From Straminergon stramineum (taxonomy: Eukaryota; Streptophyta; Bryopsida; Hypnales; Calliergonaceae): a stretch of DNA of 64,000 bases. How positions within the stretch are numbered: the stretch's first letter is position 1; every line of letters begins with the position of its first letter. The translations under genes were made by a program, and so were the position numbers. The stretch is from the NCBI GenBank assembly GCA_963920665.1, contig OY987273.1, positions 12,464,501 to 12,528,500 of the forward strand, written 5' to 3'. Shown here in pieces: positions 13,171 to 25,600 of this stretch. The notes beneath the pieces were generated by a model. That model made no database searches and had not been told where the DNA came from. It worked only from the letters and a program-made list of their open reading frames with translations.

Positions 13171-14490
13171 ACGTCTCCTTTTTCCTACTATATTCTTAAG
13201 CCTTTGATGACACATATCACAGGAACATCAAACTAGGAAGCAAATGACAAAATTTAGAATTGTGAACCCAAAACAGTAATTAATGCATATAATCAGAAAC
13301 TTGTAAAACCAAAATAGTAATGTATACAATCACAATCTTATGAAATCAAAACAGCATTGCACACAATCCTAGACCTCTAAAACTAGTGGATATTGTACTA
13401 CATATGAAACCCTAATGAAATCAAAGTCATATTAGATTCTTTAATACAAAAACCAATATTCCAAGCCTAAAACCTTAAGCATAATGAATACACTAGAAAC
13501 AGTGCAGTAGCAAATGTTTACAAAAGCTTTGGTTCTCAATGCCTCCATGTGAGAAACATCAAATTCCAAAGCAAAGCATAACCCCTATTCAAAGCAATTG
13601 GAAGGAGAGGAAGGCAAAAAATGACCTTCAAAGTTCAATTACTGTACATAATGAAGACCATGATCAATACCATTTCATACCAATTAGAATTAGAGCATTG
13701 CCAACAACTTGTTCAGATTCCAAGGTTCAGAAATCTATAATTTAGCAAAAGCAACCAAAAACAAGCAAAACATGAATACAATGCAAAATACTTGTGGGCT
13801 CCTGCTAGACTTCTTCAGTAGGGTGTACACCTCATCCTCTAGCAACAAGATAGGATTTGGTGCACCGAAGCTCCTCCTCTAGGACCAAAAAGCCTCCTCC
13901 AATGTTGAAGAAGCTCCTTCACCAAGATCATCCTCCGCAACAGACTCCTCTCCTTTGCAACAACTCATCCTTGCAAGAGACTCTTCTACTACAGGTTGCC
14001 AGGAATTTTTGAAACCCTAAACCGTGCAATGGTAGCTATTCCAAGAGATGTAGCAATCTGATAGCTTTGAAGGAATCGCAGAAAACCCAAGTGATGTCGA
14101 CTTCCAAGCATATGACTTCTTCAATAACCACAAGTGCACAGGTCAAACAAGACGAAATGACCGCATGCACTAAACTCTCAGGGTTTACAACGTCCCTAAA
14201 ATGTCCAATGAATGCGAATCCTCGGTCAAGCCAAAGCAACAAACTTACAAGCCTTTGCAATAAAACAGATCAGAAGAAAAAACGAAGAAGGTTTAGAAAG
14301 CATGAATAGTAGGCGAAGCAACAACAAACGAGAGGATAGAGGAAAAAAAACCCTAATGTTGGCATTCAACCCCTTCCGATAACCATTTGGGAAGATCGAT
14401 CCCTACCATTGCAGTGCCTTCCTATACCCGCCCTGAACCCAATTGATACCCGCTGTTGCAGTCCCTTCCGATACCCGCCTTGAACCCACT
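12346..14490. other. No supported gene; contains part of the palindrome field and a short duplication
   Basis: Beyond the palindromes at 12.3-13.2 kb, this stretch holds only short frames, for example 13,539-13,745 without a recognisable motif. At 14,411-14,490 a unit of about 47 bases with the core ATACCCGCC is present twice, directly before the coiled-coil element. Confidence 0.45.
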
Positions 14491-15659
14491 TGTCACAACA
14501 CAGGATAAGTAAATTCCCTTTTATGCTCACAAAAATCACTCTAGAGCATAACTAAGTGACTCTAAAGATCGAACCCATGAGATTCTGTGAAGTATTTAGC
14601 TTTATTATGCTAGTAAGCTCTCCTAACCTCAAAAACTTCCTTTCCGGTCCTAGATCTTCAAACGGAAAATCACCAACCACCAAGAAGATCAGGACCAGAT
14701 CACTTCCTATCCGATTCTTTAAACCTCTAGTTAACCCAATTTTCCCAATTTCTAGGATCTGAACAATTCCGATCCTAGTACTTCTCTGAACCAATCCGCT
14801 CTGGATTGTCCCTGTGTCTACTCGATTCCCTTCCGGTTTAATTTTGCCTCTGTTGGACCATTAGAGGGTTCGCCACTTAGATTTGTGAGTAGTAGGCCCA
14901 CCACTCCTTCTAAGGATTATAGTGGTTGAAGGTCCACTGTTTTCTCCCTTCCTCTCCTAACTAACTTGGATCCGGTTTGGTCCCTCACAACAATCCCAAC
15001 AGCAATCGGGATTGTAGGTCACACAAGGACCCCCTATACGATCCGCTCATACTACAACGACTTTGCTACCAGATCCTACCCGTGTAAAACTTGGTGGTTA
15101 CAAGTGTAGTCGTCCGTTCCAACAGTTATCAAAACTTATCCGTTTACCAACAAAGGTGGTGAGACCTCTCAAGAGATCGGATACTCTACCGGATTTCCCA
15201 CCCGGGAGTTCTAGCGCGACTAAGGATACCCTCCCTATCCGCCTAGCCTAACAATGGTTTTCTCACCCGGATCTAAAAGCTCTAACTCTGCAGGGGCACT
15301 GAAATCCACTCCCAACACTCATAGGAACCCGCTCACATACACTAAGGATTAGAATCTTACGCAACAAAGGGAGAAATCTATTCGCCACTCAATCCTACAC
15401 CTTTCTAACTCAATGTCATGTAATCTTGCCACACAGGGGTAGAAATACACAACAATAGGGCGCATTCAAAGGTACAACAGAATTGCAAAAGAAGACTCCC
15501 AGGATCTCTGGCAGGTGCTAACTTATATACAAGTCAAAAAGGTACAATTTGAGCAGCAAAATCCGCAAGGGTTCTGCCGCAATCTAAGCCAAAATTTTTG
15601 TTCCTACCTACCCCTACTCCTAACCGGATCGGATCCTGATCCAATTCCGTTCCTACTAT

Positions 15660-17336
15660 TTACACATCACCTACCCAAGATCCAATGGTGGCACTACCCG
15701 CTCCCAAATCCATGTCCTTGAAAATCTCGTTGAGATTCCGGTTCCGCTCCCCCTCTTGTGGGTTAGGAACTTGTTCACATTCGGGGGTTGTATCCAAGTT
15801 GATAGCGATTCCGAGCGTGCAGGCCTGAGTCGCCTTCCACTCCGATATCTTCGACTTCGGGGTGGTATCCTTCCCCTCTTGTGCTGCCGCATCCAAGACT
15901 GAATCTGATAGCGAGAGATCTGAGAGTTGGATCCCTCGGGAGCAAGTAGCTCCCAACAGTAATTGACTACTTTCCTCCATTTGGTCAGCTACTGTCCGAG
16001 CCTCTCTCATTGCGGCTTCCACTTGCTCGGTGAAGTCACTGAGAATCCGGATCATCCGGGTTCCAGACAGCTTCTTCTCTTCATGCATCTTCTCATCGAA
16101 TAGCTTTGCCTTCGTGATGACCGATCCGGTCTCCTCGAACATAGCCTTCACCCACTCCGCTATCCTGTGAGACTCCTTTGCCATCGTGCGAGCAACTGCA
16201 GCATTTTCCTTTAGCACGAGGAGCTTAGCCTTCACACGATCCACCTCCTCTTGAAGCCTACGGATCTCCTCTTCCTGTTTCCGGATCTCGACCGGATCAG
16301 AGATGCAGCTTACCACCTTCTCTAGTAGATCCAGATCTGGCGGTGCTCCAACCAACTTTCCGATCGTAACCAGGATTCTTCTCTTTAGCTCCTTATTCGA
16401 TATGACATCACACAGAATCTTCACGAGAGAAGTGAACGGATCATCGGGATCCGCTTCCTCCAATACTGTCTTCTCAACTTCCGGTCTCTCTTCCGGGGCT
16501 ATCATATCTCGTGTCGGTGGCGTCCCTCGTTTGTTGAGGGAGGTAGTCTTCTGATGCTTGATCGGCGGCATTGGCGCCTCATCTTCTTCAAACTCCGAAT
16601 CCTCTCCTAGTTCAGAACCGGATTCGTTCTCCTCATCCGAGCCCGATTCTCCATATCTCAGGACTACTTCCTAATCCTTCCACACCCTGTCCTCTGTGTC
16701 ATTCAAGAGTTGCTGGGACTTATAGAGGTGCATTAAGTATGGGCATACTGGAGTTGCCCTACTCTTTCCAACTCTATTGACTAACTGGATCACCAGATCG
16801 GAAATGATCCAAGCCTAGTCGACTTTCCAATCTCCTTTCAGGGCACTGAAAATAGTATTTGCAAGGGTAATGGTTACCCTTGTTGGCTTTTCTGGATACA
16901 GGATCGGAATGAGGAACCGTAAGAGTCGCCCGTTCCGCTCATCAATACAGTCCTCTATGGCGTATCCGTCCTTGGGGTTTACTGCACCCTTGAACTTGCC
17001 TCGGACAAAATCGTCCTTTTGGCTGGCCATCCCGAATCCTCTTGGCCGGAAACCATAAACCGATCTCTAGACATCTTCTGTCCAAAGATGCGGAATTGCT
17101 CTCAAAGTATTATCCCACTCATTGGACACTTTGCCCAAGAGTTCCCTCACTAGGACTTCCTCTTTGAAGCCCCAGGGCTTTGTTGCAAACCCTATACATC
17201 CCATGGAGTTTAAATCATCCATGAGTTCTACTCTAGTATCCTCTGAAAGAGGGACAACCGGAACTATTTTCCAGAGTTTGACCTCTATTGCTGATGATGA
17301 GCTAGCTTGGCCTCTAGTTCTCCTGAGCTGTGGCAT
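15660..17336 (-). pseudogene. Coiled-coil protein of the 3.37-kb element, three in-frame TAG codons
   Basis: One reading frame runs from ATG at 17,336 to a TAA at 15,660, about 559 codons. It is interrupted only by TAG at 17,067-17,069, 16,815-16,817 and 16,671-16,673. Regions in order: a basic start (MPQLRRTRG); a globular half with LYPEKPTRVTI and ANTIFSAL; an acidic linker (16,590-16,670, many Glu/Asp/Ser); a Lys/Arg-rich patch; a charged coiled coil around 16,180-16,290 (EEIRRLQEEVDRVK); then a second helical part with SGTRMIRILSDF. At the second TAG the copy at 34.7-36.3 kb has Trp (VDW), and at the first the third copy has Trp, so these stops look like Trp codons lost by a single change. 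The fold looks like a structural, Gag-like or adaptor protein, but the family is not identified. Confidence 0.65.
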
Positions 17337-17589
17337 GGACACGAATGCGAGCTTGGAGGATCCCCTGTCCGATCCTACCTCACGTTCTCTCTACTAGCTG
17401 TACATCCCGTTCCTTTCTTTCACTCTCCGATCTCAACCGAAAACCAAACTAAGATACTCTCACTCCAACTCTTGCAGAAAACACCTAAACACAAAGATTG
17501 ACACTGAAAGCAAAAACTAATAGACGCAAGGAGCTTGAGAGCACTGAAAACAACAAATGTAAAAGAGGTGCGACTGGCCAGGCTAGCCC

Positions 17590-17596
17590 TTATATA
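17590..17596 (-). promoter_or_regulatory. TATA box of the element gene
   Basis: TATATAA on the minus strand, about 254 bases before the ATG at 17,336. The second copy has TATAAAA at the equivalent place, about 262 bases before its ATG. Conservation of a TATA box and its spacing in both copies supports a promoter inside the element. Confidence 0.5.
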
Positions 17597-18167
17597 CTTG
17601 CTGGACCCCCTGCCACCTCAGCCTAACCTAATCCGGATCCGGTTCCTTCCAAATATCCGGTTCATACCTTATTCGGTCAGAGATCCGCTCCTATCCGTCT
17701 TTCTTTGAAAACCGGATTGAGTAGATCTTTCCACTATCTCATTCTCCTCCTCTATTTCCTCTCCTTATGGTTCCTTTACCAAATCCGGATACCCATATCC
17801 AGCTTTCTGGTTACTATTACTAGATAAAACCAAAAAAACTAGAGTTTCACGTTGCCACACCACTCTATACCCTCAACGTCATATTCATTAAAATTGGAGT
17901 TTCCAAGGAAATGAGAGTTTTCATAAGCACTAAAACCATAGGTTAAAGAGAATTTGTACCCTAGAAATACAAAATAAGCAATTCAATGACAAATACTGTA
18001 CATATGTAGTTGCAATATATCCAAATTCCGTGCATAGAAATATCTGAATTCAATGCAAAATGTTCAAAGTACACTTCAATTTATAGAAAGTAATCATTGA
18101 ATGATGTATACATATTGAAATTTTGAATGTATCCTAGTACTCAAGAGTCTATGGAGCACTTGAAGCC

Positions 18168-18667
18168 ATGAATTCTTAAAATCATGGTGGCAAAGTAAAT
18201 GTTGTTTAGAGATTGTATAAAAAACATCACCACCATTGCAAGTGGAATTCTTGGGAAGAGGAGACCACAATATGAAAAGGATGAAAATGATAGAAAGCTT
18301 CAGTACCGTATAAATCATCATCATATAAAAGTTCAAAGAAGGCACTAAATATGGAATGTTTATGGAAAAAATCTTGAATCCCCCTTGAGAGGAACTCTCA
18401 CACACCACACTGTTACAAGTGTTGTCTATGAGTGTCCTTCTCAAGGAGGATTATAATTTTTTTTCAAAAAAAACATTCCATATTTAATTCTTTCTATGAA
18501 TTTTTGTGTGTTGATGACTTGAATGATATCTATCACTTTCTACCAATTTCATCCTTCTCAAATGTTGATGCTTTTCTTCCGAGATCCTACTTACAAAGGT
18601 GTGGATGATTCCAACACAATGTCCAAACAACATTTACTTTGCCACCATGATTGCAACAATTCAAGGT
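18168..18667. repeat. Imperfect inverted repeat, arms about 130 bases
   Basis: The left arm (about 18,168-18,300) and right arm (about 18,530-18,667) are reverse complements with mismatches and small gaps. The best block is CAACATTTACTTTGCCACCA in the right arm, whose complement is at about 18,180-18,207. The central 230 bases are not palindromic. It could be a fold-back element or a source of hairpin RNA. No gene is seen between 17,865 and 18,741. Confidence 0.6.
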
Positions 18668-18741
18668 TATACCAACTAACTACCATTTGTAATAGCCAAA
18701 AATATTTGAGTGAAACTATCCTAGCATCCTAAATAGAAGTA

Positions 18742-21700
18742 CTACAAATGCGACCTACTCTTCATCTTTTCTATTGCCTTCAATATCTCTGGCCCTCGAC
18801 TATATCCACTACTACATGTAGAATTTTGCCCAACAATGTCCCGCACTTGCTTCTTCAAGGACCTCCGCTCCCAAGCATCCCATGGACGGCGACTCAAATG
18901 AGCCCGAGGTTGTCCTTCATGGGTTTTGCATTGGCATCTTACAAACCCCAATGAATGACGTCGAGGTAGAGGAGGTCGAACAACCAAAGATGTTGTTGCT
19001 AGTGCGTCACTATTAGAATTTGAAGGTAGAGTCATCCACAACCCGTTGGGGTTGATAACAATGTCCTTTGCGAGAACATCAATTTCCTACAAAAATGAAT
19101 GAGATTTGAGATTCACCTTCTAAAACATTAGAAAGACAAAGTCATAAAACATATCACATTTTTAAACGTGAGAATGAAACCCCATACCTCAAGGGCAACC
19201 CCCCCCCCCATTTCCTTGTCATATAATTTTCTTTGCGTCACGGTAGTCCACCCCGAGCGATCCCTTGGGGAGGTCGATTGTGGATGACTCTTCAGTGGAG
19301 AAGGGGAGCTCACAAGGTGAGTGCACTTCCCTCCATTTGAGGGACTATTGACAACCCCATCTTCGATTGGCAACATCGAGAAATCCATCGTTGATCGCGC
19401 GGTGGCCACGGAATACATGATGTGCCCCAATCCGCCTTGTGATATTGCAAACTGTCCATAGTTAGAGAAGGAATCAAAAGAGGCAACACACTTGTTGTGA
19501 CACTCTATTTTAGTGACTGAAGTAGCATGCAAAGCTTGGAGACAAACATAGACTACTTGTCAAAACAATGCTTTTAGTCTAATCAACAATTACACATTTG
19601 CAATGGTGCTAGGTAGTAGCCACATATTCTTCCATTCCTTCCACAACATGCAAAATATGATGAACATAAAAAAGAACATGTAATTCAACACAAGTAGTAC
19701 CTAAAATTTCAAGTCAATTTAAACCAGACACATGACTGAAAAGTAAAGAGACCTCCTCCACCCTCTAATTTCTGTTCCACAGCCTTAGAGAATCCTTGAA
19801 AGACATTATGTGGTTTGGATTTTTTTCTCTCTACTCTATGAAAATGCTATTGGACTCATCGATTACTAATTGTAGCTCTATGAACTTAGTTAAGTCCGAT
19901 TCATTGACAAGGTGAAAGTGCCCCATCGCATCATCTCTCCAAAATAAGTATAATTCTCTAGGCTTTGCTTCGTGAAGGCGCCGAATATAAGGTAGAAGGT
20001 GATCAATAAGGATCTCGTCTTGGGTACCATATCCTTGGTATGACCACGTATCAAAGAGAATCACATTTTCTGGATTATTTGTGACTTGCTTTGTGGAACT
20101 GTCATCAACTATGATGGTATTCTCACTAGAGAAAATGGAATCCTCCATGTCGAACAACCTGTCCAACGGTTTGAAGAACAAGTCTTCGTCTGTTCCCTTC
20201 ACCTTATAGAGCCCTATCCTCCCATCCTTGTTTCTGCGCTTGAGTACAACACACTACTCTTGCCCGAAGACATGCTGCGAGTATTCTATGACCCTAAAGA
20301 GGGCATTGCATACTTTCACGACCATGGCCCTTTTCATGGAGCTCCAAACTAAGATGTTTGCAATCGAGGATAACTTATGGAGAAACGCGAGACAATAGGG
20401 TTGCATTCTCATGAATTTCACACAAAAGGTGAGACATTCTAAATCTAGATCAAAATCATTAATATTTGGTGAACTTCCTTTCCCTTGCGTGATATCTCTT
20501 ATCCACACAGACGCAAAGTAAACCATTCAGATCCAGGATGACATTGAGCCACTTCTCTGTCACCCTGGATGAGAATGGGTGGAGGACTTGGTGCTTCACC
20601 TCACCAACTGGAACACATGCCTGACCACTACCCTATTAAGGATTTATAGCCAAAATGTGGAGACTGTTAAACCCATGTATTGCCCGTCACATTAAGATCA
20701 ATAAAATGGAACAAGTACAAGGAATCACATCATTAGATGAAATTTAGCCATTTAGAAGACTGTGAGTTTCCCGGAGTGGGGAACTTAGTGAACTGTGCCA
20801 CTACAATGTGTTGATGTGGTTGGCAAGCGGCCATGTCAGATTTTTATTTTATTTTATTTGAAAAAAAAAATTTTGCTCAACTTCTTTTGCAATTTCAGGG
20901 CAAAAAAAATTATTTTTTTGGTCTTTGTGATGGCTGACATTAGTCAGCTATTCCCTCACTACTATGGGAACAGCGTAGGGGACAAGCCAGAAATGGCCCT
21001 CCCAAGCTGCTGGAAAACATCTAATGTAATTCAAAAAGCCAAGGGCTGGGAATGAGACACCATGAACTACACAACACTAAAATGAATTATTCACCACATC
21101 AACCGATTGATCAAGTGGTGAAGAAACTATTGCTTTGACTAGCTCTTTTGAATGAAGGATGTCCAACTCCAGAAGTGCCTGGTCAGGAAGACCATCATCA
21201 ACCTTTTCCTCGATAGCTTTAGACATGTTGACATCCTCTTCCTCCTTCTTAGGCATTGCTAAATGCATTGTATCTACATCTAAGAGGGCATCACTGTGCG
21301 AAGAAAGTGACTTCGTGTACACACATTGTGGATTGGACGTGGGCGCAGACTCGAAAGCAAGAAACGAAACATGGGGCACAATTACATCAATAGTCATAGA
21401 GCATGCGGCTGTGGAAATTGTACACAAAAAAACCGGTATAAGAAAAATAATTTATTACAATATCTCAAGAAGAGAAATAATGTCACAAATACATACATTG
21501 GAAGTCTTCGTCCACCTACCTATGTCTTTCTACATAGTGCATTCAACAAATGAACAGAAAACTTGAAGGCAGGTTCAACTCGATTAGAGTTGAACGAGAG
21601 GTTGGAAGGTCACTGGGAAGAACTTGGTTGGTCCTCAACCATAGGATTGAGGGATTGCTCATCTGCCATGGCAATCTCCTCTTTGTCCACATGCACAAAA

Positions 21701-22560
21701 TCATTTATATATTGAGCATCTAAGTCGAGCGTCTATGTAGCAAGCGTTTGATGGGCCATCGTGGCCGTCATTGATGGATTTGCAGAACCTTGTAGTGCCT
21801 ACCTCTCATTGTCAGTTGAGGCATGAGGTTGATTGCCAATAAAAAGTTGTTCCAATTGACCAGGAGAAGGTGCAATCATCTACATTGGTGTCAAATTTGC
21901 AGCATGCATGCTCATATAAACATCTCATGCAATGACCACACATACTTGAGGCATCATCTCATTCATCATGTCCCTCATCATGGTCATATCCTCCTTCCAT
22001 GCCTTTTTGTTTTCCACTCTATCCTCCAATAGCATCCGCAAGAGCATCTTCGTCGTTGTCTCTTTCTTCGGCGACTCTTCTCTGGTCTCCTTCCGAGGAT
22101 CACTTTTGGACTAGCTGGGAGTAAGGTTTGGACACTCCCTTAGTGATGTTGACAAGCCACGCATTGCGCTAGCTTCTGTGGGGTCATTCACTTCAATGCA
22201 ATCCGCGTCCATGTTCATAAACAAATGCGTCACTAGATCCACCCATGCCAGAGTAAGCTCTTCGCCGTCATCAGCAAGATTGACTGATGTCTAAACATCA
22301 TCCTCGTCGTCCGAGAGTTCTTCTACCCGAGACAAAGACGCTGCCTTCCCCTTCCTCAAACTTGATGCAACCCTCCTCGATGTGGAGGCTTCCTTAGTCC
22401 CTTTTTGCAGGTTTGCACCTTCGTCGATGAAGTAAGCGAAGTCAAGGAAATCGTCCTTGTCTAGGTTTTTTGACATCATGGCCAAGTTTTGGAATCTATC
22501 GTGATAACTACTATCGGCAATGGCAAAGTGATCCAACCCACTCATTTGCATCACAAGATA
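18742..22560 (-). pseudogene. FCP1/NIF-type HAD phosphatase-like gene, copy 2 (decayed)
   Basis: The FCP1-type core lies at about 19,831-20,590: KWLNVILDLNG at 20,525-20,560, LVWSS near 20,350, and TIIVDDS then FDTWS at about 20,050-20,120. Motif I is again DLNG, with Asn (20,525-20,527) where the family has its second catalytic Asp. A frame change follows motif I. The C-terminal part (18,742-19,532) shares ARSTMDFS, QRKLYD and DAWERR with copy 1. The N-terminal part (20.6-22.56 kb) is low-complexity: a Met-rich stretch near 21,980-22,080, an acidic SDDEDDV patch at 22,291-22,310, and a Pro/Ser-rich region. A likely intron ends near 21,420 (CACAG). It lies head-to-tail with gene B1 and might be its 3' part rather than a separate gene. 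No phosphatase activity is expected from this copy. Confidence 0.6.
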
Positions 22561-22699
22561 TGGATGTCAAATAGAAGTGATCGACCAATTAAAGTCGAAT
22601 TGACTTGAAAATAATATGCACATGGTAAAAGTTTATCATCAACGAAATTCAAAAGGGACCGTTGTCAAACCTATTTTTAGGAGAATGAAAATCAACTCG

Positions 22700-25600
22700 A
22701 ATTGACTTGAAATGGAATACTCATCCAAGTAGCGCAGATAAATTTTCCACCTATAAAGACAAAGAGGACGTCCCTTCTTCTCTTACAGAAGAGGTCGAGA
22801 ACATGTAGATAAAACTCCATGCAGAGTTCAGTATCGTAGATCTTGTACTCCAACTCATTATACAAGCTTGGCTTCTACCACTTGGTGATCTTTGGAACAT
22901 CGAACCTCCTTGGAATTGATTTAAGCTCACTACAAGAGAAAGGGGTGTTTTAAGTATAGTCCTAGATATATAGTCCTATAAGTAACAACCTTTAAAACGG
23001 TGTTTTTAGTAAAAATTTACTAAATACACATATATTTCTAGTAAATTTTTATTGAAAACACCCCTTGGGCCTTTCTACACCAAAAAGATCAAGTGGACAA
23101 GTGCCTTCGTGTAAGTGGCACTTGTGGCCAAGTTTTCCAGGTGCTCGACAAGTGCCGAGAGGTACTTAGAGAAATGCACTGCGTACAATGTGCCGAAGTC
23201 CTCAGTCCTGATATGTGCCCTCAAGTCATCATCTGTCTGGTGGTCACCACAAATCCATAGCCACACTTCGGAGTCGGTCATGCAAGGATCATCTAACTTC
23301 ATGAGCATCTCCATGAATGCAAGGAAGTGTGGAAAATCTTGAGGAGTTGTGTCCTTATTGATGACTCCTGGGATGTTTCGGAAGTCAATCACCGCAAGCT
23401 TCAGAGAATCACCCATGGCATCATTCCATACATCATTGCCCTAAGGTGACATTCTGTCATCCATCATGTCGTAGGGTCTCAAGTATGATCTCACATCTGG
23501 CTTCTTATACTTCCCCTTGCTTTTCAGGAAGACCTTGAAGAACTCCACAACGTAGGGTGAAATCTCCCAATAGCTTTTGTTCTTGTTCGCTAGTCTCTTC
23601 ACTTGTGAAAAGAACTCTTTTGGAGTAGTCATAAGGAGTTGTTTGATGGCCTTCATTACGTCATATTTCTGGTTGAAGGCCTTCCACTACTTTTTGTAAC
23701 CCCTATCACTATTGAAGAATCCCAGGCTCGGCTTCTCGAAATACAAGTACTTCCTCATGGCTTGCTTTCGTTTATTTCACTCGAGCCATTCCTTCGTGTT
23801 GCAGCAATCCGCAATGACTCACGAGACCTTTTTGATGGTGACTTTTAGGTGAGGATACTCCCTTCCTGGCATTCTATTTAGTAGATGCAACACCAATTTC
23901 TTGAGATCAGATTTGCCCGTGTTGCCTAACCACTTGAAGAACTTGCGGCTTATGATCCCGTCTTTCTTTGCATCCCAATTCTTCATATCCTTGAATGGTA
24001 GCAAGGATTCCAAATCTATCAACAACCCCTGCAACTGGTTGGATATAACCTCTTTCCATAGACCATGCACCTCATTTGATGCAGTGATGATCTTTCTTTC
24101 GTTGTAGATGGATACATCTGCCACTTTCTTCTTGTTCAATGTGCCCTAGGACTTCTTGACATCAATCATTGCAAAACAAAGTTTCATAGCATCATGAAAC
24201 TCCTGCACAAAATTAGTTAATAAGGATATGTTAGTCAGTCTCAAAAGAACAATGTTACAATCTTGACTTTCTTGCACAAATGGAATGATCATGGAGTCCA
24301 TGGTAGGCCTACCCCTCTTCAACTCTTGTACTTCGAGCTCCAATTCTTCGATGCGCTTTCTTTGAACCACCTTGTTACAACGTTCTTGCTCCATGTTTTT
24401 CTACGACAGCTGCAGCTTCATTTCCAAGTCCTCACACTTCATCTTCAGCCGATGAATGTCTTCCTCTAAGGCCATCAAACTTTTTAAGTTCATCACGCCA
24501 CCTTCAAGAATTGGTGCCACTTTCTTAGTGAAATTGCAAAAAGCCAAGGCACCAGTCAACAATTCAGGTGCCATTTTGGAAAATTCCTCTGCCACATCCC
24601 TAACCCAAGGAGTAATTTCAGCTACCATTTCAATTGAAGGTCTCAATTTGTATGCAGTTTGCGAAATAGTACCCCATCCCCCTTTTCCTGCGGGCTGACT
24701 AGAACTGCCTGCCTCATTTTCGGGATTAGAATGAAGATGTTGTTCTGCTAGTACTTGCCAATGACTACAACATTCTAACAGCTTTTCCAAATGATTGGCG
24801 GTGGGTATGGAACAAAGAATCTTCAATTGAGCCGAGCTTAAAGTTGCCAAATGTGGATGCCCTCCAGTTCTTGCGCTTAATATTTGTCTTGGGCTCAATC
24901 TTTGACTTGGGCTTACGTTTTGATACAGACTCAACATTCGAATTGGGCTCAATGTTTGGCTTCGCCTTGGCGTCATTGGTAGCTGAGAAATCGGAGTTGC
25001 ATATTCCACCAAGCTCTCAAGAGCTTTACTATCTATGTAACCCTGAATTCTAGCATTGGTCCTTGCAAGTTGTTCCTCATTGACCTCTCCATCTGGCGAA
25101 AAAGGTGACCCACGTTCTTCTACCGATGTTTCCTTGTTTGCAGCCATGTCTAGACCGCCCAAGGTTGTTTCATTCGTTGTAGTTTCCTTGCTTGGAGCCA
25201 TGCTTTGTTCACCCAATGTTATCACATTCGGTGTGGATGTGAATCACGTTGGAGGAGTTACAAAAACCTCTCCATCCACACCTCCCGAGGAGACATTGCT
25301 CACTTCCATGCAAGGTTGTGCCACTTCTGCAGGCCTTAATTGTACTTCATCACCTAAAACCTCGGAGACCTTTGTAGTACGCGTTGTAGTATTTTTTAAT
25401 ACTTTTGGGGTCTTCGTTGGTTCACTTGGTTCTGCCTAAGAATCGTACAGATCGGGAATGTCTTTTTGATTGGGTTGCAATAAAAGTGGAGAATCCACCT
25501 TGGATGGATAAATGCTCCAATCTACCTTGCGGTTTAAAATGAGTTCTGCATACACCATGGACGCCACATTGTAATTTATGCATCCCTTACTCCTTGGCTT

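Larger units (their letters stand above)
14491..17859 (-). mobile_element. TG...CA element encoding a coiled-coil protein, copy 1
   Basis: About 3.37 kb, flanked on both sides by the 5-base repeat CCACT (14,486-14,490 and 17,860-17,864). On the plus strand it starts TGTCACAACACAGG and ends GTTGCCACA, a short terminal inverted repeat of the TG...CA type. A second full copy at 33,433-36,807 shares termini and internal order, and a divergent one lies at about 49.6-53.1 kb. It carries a TATA box, one long gene (15,660-17,336) and about 1.1 kb of non-coding sequence after the gene. No reverse transcriptase, integrase or transposase is visible. It could be a solo LTR that contains a gene, or a non-autonomous retrotransposon derivative. 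Confidence 0.7.

Noticed and set aside
14550..14590. tRNA gene suggested by GGGTTCGATC on the minus strand
   Set aside because: No matching A box or cloverleaf arms nearby, and the sequence is a conserved part of the coiled-coil element.
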